A DNA stretch of 64,000 nucleotides from an uncultured Clostridia bacterium (GTDB lineage: Bacteria > Bacillota > Clostridia > Oscillospirales > Ruminococcaceae): positions 372,001 to 436,000 of the forward strand of contig CAMVNQ010000001.1 in NCBI GenBank assembly GCA_947168885.1. Direction: 5' to 3'. Numbering within the stretch: position 1 is the stretch's first letter; each line of letters opens with the position of its first letter. Below the pieces are notes generated by a model. The model did not search any database and was not told the origin of the DNA. It worked only from the letters and a program-made list of their open reading frames with translations. A program made the translations under genes and the position numbers. Below are positions 7,187 to 14,469 of the stretch, in pieces.

Positions 7187-8102
7187 TGATTATGCCCCCT
7201 TTCCTCCAGTTCAGCTTTTTATAATCACTATCAGACTTCACTGCTTTTATTATAAGCCTTTTATCGGCTATTGTCAAGTAGTCGCGCCCTCTTGCATGCT
7301 TTAGTTCCTGTGCAATACATACTACTTCTGCCCATTGACTTTGCCCTATCCCATATCTGTAATGTGTACACTCGTGAATAACCGTCCGAGCCACCCACAA
7401 TGTATTGGGACAATTATTTATGAAGATACGAATTTGTCCACCTGAATGATCACCACGTATTTCCTGCCCATAATAGCCATAGGTAAATTTAATATTTTCA
7501 GGGAGTCCATCAATAATTTTTAATGTTTCTCTGCCGATATTTGTCTTATTTAACTCGTCTATTACTCCCTGTGCTGTTATTGGAGACGAATCATCAATAT
7601 CATAAAAATTAAAAGCACCTATGCTTTTAGCGTAATCAACTTCAACGCTTTTCTCGAAATTATCGATAGTTTTATCCGCTGACTCTTGCACTGAATTCAA
7701 CGTTGAATAACTCTCCGGCTGTGTTGCCTCTGTCGTGTTTTCCGCCTGCTCCTCCCTGATCTGCTCCAGTTCCCCGTTGTTGACTCTCTCGACAAACTCG
7801 TCGAGGCTCATTCCCTCGGGTATGTTCCAGCTGTCGATACGCTCGTCGATCTCGCGCTGTATGTCTTCCTCGGACTGCTGCGGGGTCGTGACCTTGCACC
7901 GGCAGAACGGGTGCATCGGCGGGCAGTTTACGCCGACGACCGCATCGGCAATCTTAAACCGCTGGCCGTCCAGGTCGTCACAGGCGCCGCAGACGTTCTC
8001 CGCGTTCTCTCCGAGAGAGATAAACTCATACTCGTCGAAACCTGCGTGAAAACAACCAATAAATATGATTATAAAGCCATTTCGGACTTTTAAAAAAATA
8101 AA
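7164..8102 (-). pseudogene. Phage minor head protein C-terminus fused to HExxH metallopeptidase-like domain, 5' truncated
   Basis: The frame is open from 8102 to the stop at 7164 but has no usable start: the only in-frame ATG (7914-7916) lies inside the conserved PPMHPFCRCK motif. Recognisable phage sequence begins near 8050 (FDEYEFISLG, then C-x2-C, DGQRF, PPMHPFCRC), the C-terminal zinc/RNA-binding tip of the SPP1 gp7/Mu gpF minor head family. A charged linker follows, then a domain with a zinc peptidase signature HECTH and a downstream glutamate helix (EVVCIAQELKH). I read it as a head protein with a polymorphic C-terminal enzyme domain. The N-terminal ~250 residues are lost at the prophage edge. 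Confidence 0.7.
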
Positions 8103-8124
8103 TTAAATTTTTTTCAAAAAACTA

Positions 8125-8153
8125 TTGACAAAATCGGACAAATGTGATATACT
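8125..8153 (+). promoter_or_regulatory. Promoter of tRNA-Leu
   Basis: TTGACA at 8125-8130, a 17-base spacer, and TATACT at 8148-8153 preceded by TGTGA (extended -10). The start of transcription would be near 8160, about 22 bases ahead of the tRNA. It is nearly a perfect housekeeping promoter and lies inside the 80-base gap left between the truncated prophage gene and the tRNA. Confidence 0.85.
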
Positions 8154-8181
8154 AATACAGTCATCAGCGAGATGACCACCT

Positions 8182-8267
8182 GCGGAGGTGGTGGAATGGC
8201 AGACACGCTACTTTGAGGGGGTAGTGGGCGTTAGCTCGTGTGAGTTCAAGTCTCATTCTCCGCACCA
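8182..8267 (+). tRNA. tRNA-Leu (anticodon GAG)
   Basis: An 86-base type II tRNA. Acceptor GCGGAGG at 8182-8188 pairs with TCTCCGC at 8257-8263 (one G-U pair), the discriminator is A8264 and CCA is encoded at 8265-8267. The anticodon stem CTACT/GGTAG encloses the loop TTGAGGG, giving anticodon GAG. There is a long variable arm and a GTTCAAG T loop. Its 3' 57 bases are repeated at 22631-22687, marking it as an integration site. Confidence 0.92.
8211..8267 (+). repeat. att-like direct repeat, left copy (3' part of tRNA-Leu)
   Basis: 57 bases, from the anticodon region to the encoded CCA, are identical to 22631-22687. The identity ends exactly at the CCA and at the anticodon stem, the usual geometry for tyrosine-recombinase integration into a tRNA 3' half. 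Confidence 0.88.
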
Positions 8268-8276
8268 TCTGGTATG

Positions 8277-8320
8277 AGTCCGCAATTTGAACCCCAAAAT
8301 CCAAATTGCGGACTTTTTAT
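8277..8320 (+). terminator. Terminator directly after tRNA-Leu, brought in by the island
   Basis: AGTCCGCAATTTG at 8277-8289 pairs perfectly with CAAATTGCGGACT at 8302-8314, followed by TTTT. The tRNA's original terminator appears to be the one now at 22691-22721, so the island supplied a replacement. Confidence 0.8.
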
Positions 8321-8458
8321 TTCTCCGAACAGCCTTAAACAGAGGGTTTACGGCTGTTTTCTTTTTGGAAAGATTTTGCTGTTCAGGTCACAAGTCCGAA
8401 ATTTTCTGAACATAAGTCGGAAAAGTATGCGATCTGAACCCCATATTCCATTTTTAAC

Positions 8459-9574
8459 TTATTTATTATGGTATTCTTTCTCAAATTCATCAGGAGTTTT
8501 ATAATTTAGTGTCGCGTGCGGACGTTTCGTATTGTAGAATTCAATGTACTCTTCAATTATCGTGAAGAGCTGCTGCTCACTGGAAATCTTCCGACGATAA
8601 AGCTCCTCCCGTTTCATGGACGAAAAGAAGGATTCCGATACCGCGTTATCGTGTGGTGTCTGTGTTCTTGAATAGGAGTGCTTGATCTTGTTTACCAATA
8701 GACACTTTTCAAATGATTTTGAGGTATAGTTAGTACCATTGTCACTGTGATAGATCAAATCTCCTTTAGTGGGTCTTGCGACTATTGCTTTTTTCAATGC
8801 AGATAGTGTGAGGCGAGTGTTATTAGCTTTGGATATACTGTATGCTATCACTTTCCTCGAAAAAAGATCTATCACAGTACAGATATAGTAAAATCTGTCT
8901 TTAAACTTGAAAAATGTAACATCACTTGTCCATACAGAGTTAGGGCTTTCAGCAGAAAACTGCTGTTTCAGAATGTTCTGCCTGCGCTTATCTTTTATAT
9001 ATTCGGACTTTGAGCTTGTTCTGATACATACTAAATTCATTTCGTGCATTATACTTGAAACTAATTTGTCACTTACTTTCTCACCACGCTGCCGTAATAT
9101 GGCAGCTATTTTTCTTGCTCCGAATATCTGGTTGTATTCTTCAAAGGCTGCTTTTATCATAGGGCAAAGCTCCTCGCGGCGCTTTATGTACCAAGCCTCG
9201 TCACCCTTGCTTCGCTTGATATGATTGAGAAATGTTCCGCGGTCAACCTTAAGGGCATCGCAGAGGACATGATTATTGTATCTGCCGTATAGCTTGCTTA
9301 ATTCGGACAATTTTGTTTTTAACGGAGAGTTAACGCAGCAGTTTACAGTTTGTAATATCTCGATGATTTCTGCTTGCCTTTCTGTTTTTCGGCGTAAGTC
9401 TTTGAGTTCTTTTACAGAATACCCCGCATCGGCAGATTCTGGTTTGTACTCTTTTGTCCATAGGTACAGTGTGCTTGGTGACACATGATATTTTTCGGCG
9501 AGAACAGATATCGGTGTACCGCCGATGTGTTCAGATATTATAGACTTCTTTTCCTGTGGGGTGTGTCGTTTCAT
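8459..9574 (-). CDS. IS3-family transposase, single uninterrupted ORF
   Basis: I choose ATG 9574 (MKRHTPQEKK); the frame is open to 9619. The product is ~371 residues. An N-terminal helix-turn-helix (PISVLAEKYHVSPSTLYLW) leads into a leucine-zipper-like helix, then the HTH_21 region, then the rve integrase core with catalytic Asp in VWTSDVTFF, Asp in YHSDNGTNYTS and Glu in AVSESFFSSMKREE; it ends with the usual FYNTKRPHATLNY. Most IS3 elements make OrfAB by -1 frameshift; here both parts are in one frame. I could not fix the terminal inverted repeats; they should lie near 8420-8458 and 9600-9650. The DDE residues look intact, so it may be active. Confidence 0.85.
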   Translation of the reverse strand: MKRHTPQEKKSIISEHIGGTPISVLAEKYHVSPSTLYLWTKEYKPESADAGYSVKELKDLRRKTERQAEIIEILQTVNCCVNSPLKTKLSELSKLYGRYNNHVLCDALKVDRGTFLNHIKRSKGDEAWYIKRREELCPMIKAAFEEYNQIFGARKIAAILRQRGEKVSDKLVSSIMHEMNLVCIRTSSKSEYIKDKRRQNILKQQFSAESPNSVWTSDVTFFKFKDRFYYICTVIDLFSRKVIAYSISKANNTRLTLSALKKAIVARPTKGDLIYHSDNGTNYTSKSFEKCLLVNKIKHSYSRTQTPHDNAVSESFFSSMKREELYRRKISSEQQLFTIIEEYIEFYNTKRPHATLNYKTPDEFEKEYHNK

Positions 9575-9642
9575 TGGTAAGACTCCTTTTGTATTATTAT
9601 TTTCATCATTATAACACAAAACGAGAACAATTATTATTTACA

Positions 9643-9671
9643 TTGACATTTATCCTTCAATATGGTATAAT
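9643..9671 (+). promoter_or_regulatory. Promoter of the PIN-kinase operon
   Basis: TTGACA 9643-9648, a 17-base spacer, and TATAAT 9666-9671, with TATG one base upstream of the -10 box. A full consensus match implies strong constitutive expression of the two genes behind it. Confidence 0.8.
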
Positions 9672-9702
9672 TTAATTAAGCATAACGAGAGGAAGAAAAA
9701 TA

Positions 9703-11088
9703 TTGAACATAAAAGAGTTAATCGAAAAAGGTAACTATACCATTATTCTTGATACTAATGTACTTTTAAATATTTATAGATCCTTTCCGGTTTTTTCGGA
9801 TTTTGCATTAAATTGTTTAAATATGGTGTATGAACATATAGTTATTCCTGCGACTGTATTCCTGGAATATAGGAAACACTATCGTAGTGAGTTTTCTAAA
9901 ATGGAAAAGCGAATAAAAGAATCAAGTAAAGAAACCGAAAAACAAATAGATGTTGCCAGGCGGAAAATCATCAAATCATGTGATGTGTTTGAACATCTTG
10001 AATTTACAAATATTGATGAATTGAAGAATGATTTAAACGAAAAGTTAGACGCTGTAAAAAAGGCTTTTGATGATTTTTTTGAAGATCGGCCAGTATTTGA
10101 GCTTATTCAACATTCGTGGAATGGTATAGATCATTTATTAATTCTGATAGATGAGGTAAAAGCTGCTGGTAGAGTTATGAATTTGTTAACCCAAGAAGAA
10201 ATCTACGATTGGAGCGAAGACGGTGAAAAGAGGTATAAAAACAAGATACCGCCAGGTTTTGAAGATGCCAAAAATAAGTATGGCGTTAGGAAATATAGCG
10301 ACTTTTTTATATGGAGAGAAATCATACGATACGCAAAAACACAAAAGAAAAACATTATTTTTGTAACAGATGATACAAAAGTTGATTGGTGGGAAACGAT
10401 AGATGGTTTAAAACAATTTCATCCAAAACTAATTGAAGAGTTTGCCAACACTGGCCAGTCTATAATACCTATGACATCAAAAGATTTTTACAAAGATGTT
10501 TCAGATAATTATGGAATTGTTAAATCTGACGCGATTGATATAGCATTGCGAATAACAGAAAATGAATTTTACCGAATGGTAAATGATAGAGTATTTGAAA
10601 GTATTGAGGATGAATTAATATACCATTTTCAAGACTACATCGTTGATGAAACAGCTCATATAGGTTCAGAAGGATTGGAAGATCTTGAAATCACAGATTA
10701 TAAATTCACAGAAGCGCATCAAACAGGTAGGCTGGATAATACTATAGTGTATAATTTTAAGTATAGTGTACAAATTGAGGGTGTTTCTTATGAGTATATG
10801 GGAAGGGATGATGATACAAAAGAAGTTATTCTGTCTGAAGGAAGAGATCATACTTTTGAAGGTAATATAGTAGTTCAAATTGAGCGTGAAACAGAGATTT
10901 ATTATGATTTTGAAGATGATGACAGCTTTGATAATTCTATTATTATAGATGGTAATATAGAGGAGCTAAACTTTTCTGACAGAATGGAACAGGAAGGTGA
11001 ATTCGGATATTGCCCTGACTGCGGTGTGCCATTAAATCTTGACAATGAAATGGGAGGTTTCTGCACTGAATGTGCACAAAATCATTAG
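9703..11088 (+). CDS. PIN_8-like (DUF4935) nuclease with C-terminal zinc ribbon
   Basis: A 461-residue protein that starts with TTG at 9703 behind GAGAGGAAG. Residues 12-26 (YTIILDTNVLLNIYR) hold the first PIN aspartate (D17). E55 lies in VFLEYRKHY. The distal acidic cluster appears as YSDFFIWREII (D200) and VTDDTKVDWW (D223, D224). This is the signature of the PIN-like domain PF18476, a predicted metal-dependent RNase, with helical insertions between residues 65 and 180. A ~200-residue variable beta-rich region follows, and the last 27 residues form a zinc ribbon (CPDCG, then CTECA). It is co-transcribed with the kinase 53 bases downstream. The DNA is far richer in A+T than its surroundings, a sign of transfer. 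The substrate is unknown; action in abortive infection or as a toxin is inference. Confidence 0.75.
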   Translation: MNIKELIEKGNYTIILDTNVLLNIYRSFPVFSDFALNCLNMVYEHIVIPATVFLEYRKHYRSEFSKMEKRIKESSKETEKQIDVARRKIIKSCDVFEHLEFTNIDELKNDLNEKLDAVKKAFDDFFEDRPVFELIQHSWNGIDHLLILIDEVKAAGRVMNLLTQEEIYDWSEDGEKRYKNKIPPGFEDAKNKYGVRKYSDFFIWREIIRYAKTQKKNIIFVTDDTKVDWWETIDGLKQFHPKLIEEFANTGQSIIPMTSKDFYKDVSDNYGIVKSDAIDIALRITENEFYRMVNDRVFESIEDELIYHFQDYIVDETAHIGSEGLEDLEITDYKFTEAHQTGRLDNTIVYNFKYSVQIEGVSYEYMGRDDDTKEVILSEGRDHTFEGNIVVQIERETEIYYDFEDDDSFDNSIIIDGNIEELNFSDRMEQEGEFGYCPDCGVPLNLDNEMGGFCTECAQNH

Positions 11089-11141
11089 ATGTCTCGTCAT
11101 TGATGAGATTAAGTGCATGAGAAGATGTTGCGGAGGTAATT

Positions 11142-13478
11142 ATGTCAAACCCTAAATTTAAGACCGAACTTTGGAGAGAAAAATATGAGCCTGTTGAAGG
11201 CGAAAATGTTCTTGGTCAGGGCGGTAATTCGACAGTAATAAAGGTCAGAAATAAAGAAACTAAGGACTTATATGCACTAAAGCCATTGAGTAGTAGTGCT
11301 GCTAAAAACAATAAAGATCCAGAAAAGAGAGAACGCTTTAAGAATGAGATAAAGATTGTAGTCAAAAACCATTATAAAATACAGGGAATAATACCGATAA
11401 TTGATTATTATATTAATGATACAGAAAAAGAATATTGGTATACAATGCCGATTGCTAAAGATATTAAATCGGAGATAGCATCACATAGTGATTATTCTTT
11501 TATTATAAATGGTGTTATAGAATTAGCAAATACACTTTGCGAATTGCACAAAATTGATATATCACATAGAGATATTAAACCAGCTAATATTTATTACCAC
11601 ACCGACAGGTTTTGTCTCGGTGACTTTGGATTAGCCAATTTTATTGAGGCAGATTTAGATTTAACAAAGAGTGATAAGGCTTTAGGCGCTATGTCAACAA
11701 TGGCTCCTGAAATGAGACGTAATCCAAAAGAAGCTGACGGCAAGAAGGCAGATGTTTATTCATTGGCTAAAACGCTGTGGATCATGTTGACTAACAATGA
11801 TTTGGGCTTTGATGGCGTTTATGATTATAGTGACCCTAAGATCAGTTTAAGGTATGTTAGGAAGCTATCAAAACTTCACCTTGTAGAATTAGAGGAGCTG
11901 TTGAATATTTCAACTGATAATGATCCTGAAAAAAGACCTACTATGCAAGATTTCAAAGACAAGCTAAAAGTATGGTTGGATATGGAGCCTGATAAGATAA
12001 ATTCAGAAGAAGTTCAAATTAGCGAATGGCATTTTATTAATAAACTATTATTTGGTAAAAACGATTTTGTTCCCGAAACTGCAATATGGTATGATTATGA
12101 CAAAATACTCGTCTTGTTGAAACAGATATCAAAATTACCTGCTCTTAATCATATGTTGTATGATCGAGGTGGGCTTGATTTAGTCGATGTCGAAAAAGCA
12201 AATGAAGAAGGCTGTATATATCTTCTTACTGGTAATGAAGGGTATTCATACGGTTGTGATGTTATTAGTCCGCAAAAAGTGATTTTTGAAAATTTTAATG
12301 GAAATGAACGATGGAATTATTTTATTATTGAATTAAATAATTTGGAGCCTGTTGCAGAGAAAACTTATAGTTTAGAATATCACAGAGAGACTTTAGTAGA
12401 AGATTTGCCGGGACATTACGTTTATGTCAGTTATCCTCAATATGGAGTTTACGACTATGATACTGGCGAGAAATTTCCTGACGGATGGAGAGTAGTGGAT
12501 AGATGGTTAAACGGAAAGTTCCTGATATGCCTTAAATTAGGTCCATATAATTCAATTAATACCACATATGATGGACGACATTTTCAATGTTCAGCAATTG
12601 AGTTTAGAAATTATATAAATGAGCTCATAAAAAAATGTAGTTTACATAAAGAATGGTGTAGAAAAAATCACCAAAAGTACAATGAAGAAGTTTTCCTTAA
12701 TCAGAAAGAAATATCAAAAAATCCATTTGTAATTTCAGAAACCCCTATGCCTGTCAACAGCGATGAGAAAAAGTCTAAAAAAAGAGAAAATGAAAACAAA
12801 TTTTTAAAAGACTCATTTTCAGTTTGGAATTTTCTAAAAGAGTGTGTTTATCAAGAGGAAGATTGTAAAACTAACAGAACAAGATACAGAATAGTATATG
12901 ACAAAGGAGCTTTCGATTCACGATATTTGTTAAATCGTGAGAAATATTTTTTTTGTGTTGATGGATGCTTTAAATTAAAAGTTGATGAATCTGATATAAT
13001 GATATTTTATTCTATAAATGATGTCATATGTTCTGAAGAAAAGATTAAAGAATCAATATTGTTCAAATGTAAACAGAATGGATATGATATTCCTCAATAT
13101 GAAATAAAAACTTTTATCGAAGCAGATTATGAATCAATTAAGCCATGTCATTTATTTACAAAAGACGAAATAAAAAAAGCAATGAGTGAAGCGGATGATA
13201 GGGTCGAAAACACCTTAGTAGTAGATGAAAATGGATACGTAAAGATCATTGCTAATACTAATTCGGCAAAGTTATATCCTGTTTGTTTCGAAACATGGGA
13301 CGCTGGCAATATGTATGTTGGGAAATATTCAAATCTGAATACATTAGATAGAGACTACATAATGGCTTTACAAGGATGGTTATCTTTTTTAAAATCTAAA
13401 AAACATCAGAAAATGGAATACGAACATGTTAACAATGATATTGATAATCTAATTTCTGAAATAGAAAAGTATTATTGA
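11142..13478 (+). CDS. Hanks-type Ser/Thr protein kinase with large unknown C-terminal region
   Basis: A 778-residue protein, ATG behind GCGGAGGTAATT. The N-terminal ~285 residues are a complete eukaryotic-like kinase: glycine loop LGQGGNS at 24-30, ATP-anchoring K47, catalytic HRDIKPAN with H143, D145 and N150, DFG at 162-164, APE at 189-191, and DVYSLA near 205-210. The remaining ~490 residues show no transmembrane segment and no PASTA repeats, unlike house-keeping PrkC/Stk1 kinases; they contain many aromatic and acidic residues and I do not recognise a domain. As it is paired with a PIN-type nuclease in one operon, the kinase may sense infection or control the nuclease by phosphorylation; that is inference. 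AT-rich codon use supports recent acquisition. Confidence 0.85.
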   Translation: MSNPKFKTELWREKYEPVEGENVLGQGGNSTVIKVRNKETKDLYALKPLSSSAAKNNKDPEKRERFKNEIKIVVKNHYKIQGIIPIIDYYINDTEKEYWYTMPIAKDIKSEIASHSDYSFIINGVIELANTLCELHKIDISHRDIKPANIYYHTDRFCLGDFGLANFIEADLDLTKSDKALGAMSTMAPEMRRNPKEADGKKADVYSLAKTLWIMLTNNDLGFDGVYDYSDPKISLRYVRKLSKLHLVELEELLNISTDNDPEKRPTMQDFKDKLKVWLDMEPDKINSEEVQISEWHFINKLLFGKNDFVPETAIWYDYDKILVLLKQISKLPALNHMLYDRGGLDLVDVEKANEEGCIYLLTGNEGYSYGCDVISPQKVIFENFNGNERWNYFIIELNNLEPVAEKTYSLEYHRETLVEDLPGHYVYVSYPQYGVYDYDTGEKFPDGWRVVDRWLNGKFLICLKLGPYNSINTTYDGRHFQCSAIEFRNYINELIKKCSLHKEWCRKNHQKYNEEVFLNQKEISKNPFVISETPMPVNSDEKKSKKRENENKFLKDSFSVWNFLKECVYQEEDCKTNRTRYRIVYDKGAFDSRYLLNREKYFFCVDGCFKLKVDESDIMIFYSINDVICSEEKIKESILFKCKQNGYDIPQYEIKTFIEADYESIKPCHLFTKDEIKKAMSEADDRVENTLVVDENGYVKIIANTNSAKLYPVCFETWDAGNMYVGKYSNLNTLDRDYIMALQGWLSFLKSKKHQKMEYEHVNNDIDNLISEIEKYY

Positions 13479-13570
13479 ACAATCTAAAGTATGAACTTCA
13501 AATAGTGACAAGCTGTCTTGCCATTTGGAGAAAAATCTAAAGCGTTCGCCACAGACAGCGAATAGCTGAT

Positions 13571-13610
13571 AACAGAGCCGTTTGTGGGCAATACCACAGA
13601 CGGCTTTGTT
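13571..13610 (+). terminator. Terminator of the PIN-kinase operon
   Basis: AACAGAGCCGTTTGTGG at 13571-13587 pairs with CCACAGACGGCTTTGTT at 13594-13610 (two wobble pairs), a 17-base stem with a 6-base loop, followed by ATTCTATC. It isolates the operon from the debris downstream. Confidence 0.75.
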
Positions 13611-13684
13611 ATTCTATCTAATTGCATAAAACCCTCAATTCTACATTTTTTCTACAAAAAAGTAACCGGCATATCCGAAAAGTC

Positions 13685-13880
13685 TTAAAAATCGAACAGA
13701 TCATCAAGTTCCTCAGCCATTAGCTTCTTACGTTACCTGTTTATATGAACATATATGTCGCTAGTGGTTTTTATGTCCGAGTGCCGGAGCCATGCCTTGA
13801 TCCGTTCAATATCCCAACCCATGTCGAACAAAATTGAAGCTGTTGAATGCCTGATATCATGGAACCGCATTGGAGGAAGC
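13685..13880 (-). pseudogene. Remnant of a tyrosine integrase (C-terminus)
   Basis: The minus strand encodes GLPPMRFHDIRHS, then a GWDIERIKAWLRHSD stretch and TTSDIYVHIN: the HxxR box, second His and the nucleophilic Tyr of phage-type tyrosine recombinases, all present. The frame then meets a premature TAA at 13733-13735 before the normal acidic tail (MAEELDDLFDF, stop 13685). The N-terminal ~80 percent is replaced by IS66-like sequence beginning about 13880. This is very likely the integrase that inserted the island at tRNA-Leu, now dead. Confidence 0.8.
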
Positions 13881-14164
13881 CCCGATGGTGCGCCAAAAAC
13901 GGAATATCAAAGAAGACGTTCTACTATCGGCTGCGGCAGTTACGAAAAGATGTGATCGAAACAGCCGAACGTCATGAAATCGTACCAATCACGGCTGTTA
14001 CGGAGCAAAAGAATATTACTACCGATTCGTCAATAAAAATTCAGGGTTCCGGGATAAGCATAGAACTGCCTACAGAGCTTCCGAAGCTCGGCGATGTTCC
14101 TAGTGTCGACCAACTTGATAAGCTGCTGCCATGGTCTGATGAACTGCCTGAGTTCTGTAAGTAA
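13880..14164 (+). pseudogene. IS66-family accessory transposase (TnpA-like) remnant
   Basis: The frame encodes WCAKNGISKKTFYYRLRQLR and then a Pro/Glu-rich tail ending LLPWSDELPEFCK. This is the helix-turn-helix accessory protein (orfA) of IS66-type elements. The start is lost where it abuts the integrase remnant, and no TnpB or TnpC follows. It is a scar that explains how the integrase was interrupted. Confidence 0.65.
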
Positions 14165-14178
14165 ATATCTGAAATGCT

Positions 14179-14224
14179 CACCGGCATTTCGAATTGGTTC
14201 AGAGTCCTCTTCGAAATGCCGGTG
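14179..14224. repeat. Perfect 15-bp inverted repeat
   Basis: CACCGGCATTTCGAA at 14179-14193 and its exact complement at 14210-14224, with a 16-base loop, followed by TTTTATTGTCTTTTAT. It would work as a rho-independent terminator for plus-strand reads, or it may be the remains of an IS end. The 305-base gap 14165-14469 holds only this and the next hairpin. Confidence 0.65.
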
Positions 14225-14339
14225 TTTTATTGTCTTTTATAACGTGGGATTATTGAGCGGATACCATTCCTAGAAGTCAAGAGGATACATGGTGATAATA
14301 TCCATATATGCTGTTTACGGTAAGTAAGGCAAAAATACA

Positions 14340-14375
14340 GACCGGTCGGATGTTATCAGCCGACCGGTCTTTTTT
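14340..14375. terminator. Bidirectional terminator between IS66 scar and EAL gene
   Basis: GACCGGTCGG at 14340-14349 pairs with CCGACCGGTC at 14360-14369, followed by TTTTTT; the minus strand side reads CTGTATTTTT. It probably ends the EAL gene transcript as well as plus-strand readthrough. Confidence 0.75.
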
Positions 14376-14469
14376 GATGATGCTATTCTAGCAATAACTC
14401 ATGGAACCCATACGCAGAGCGTGCAGGAATGACGAAACATAAAGGCAAAGCCGTAATGCGGTACAGACT

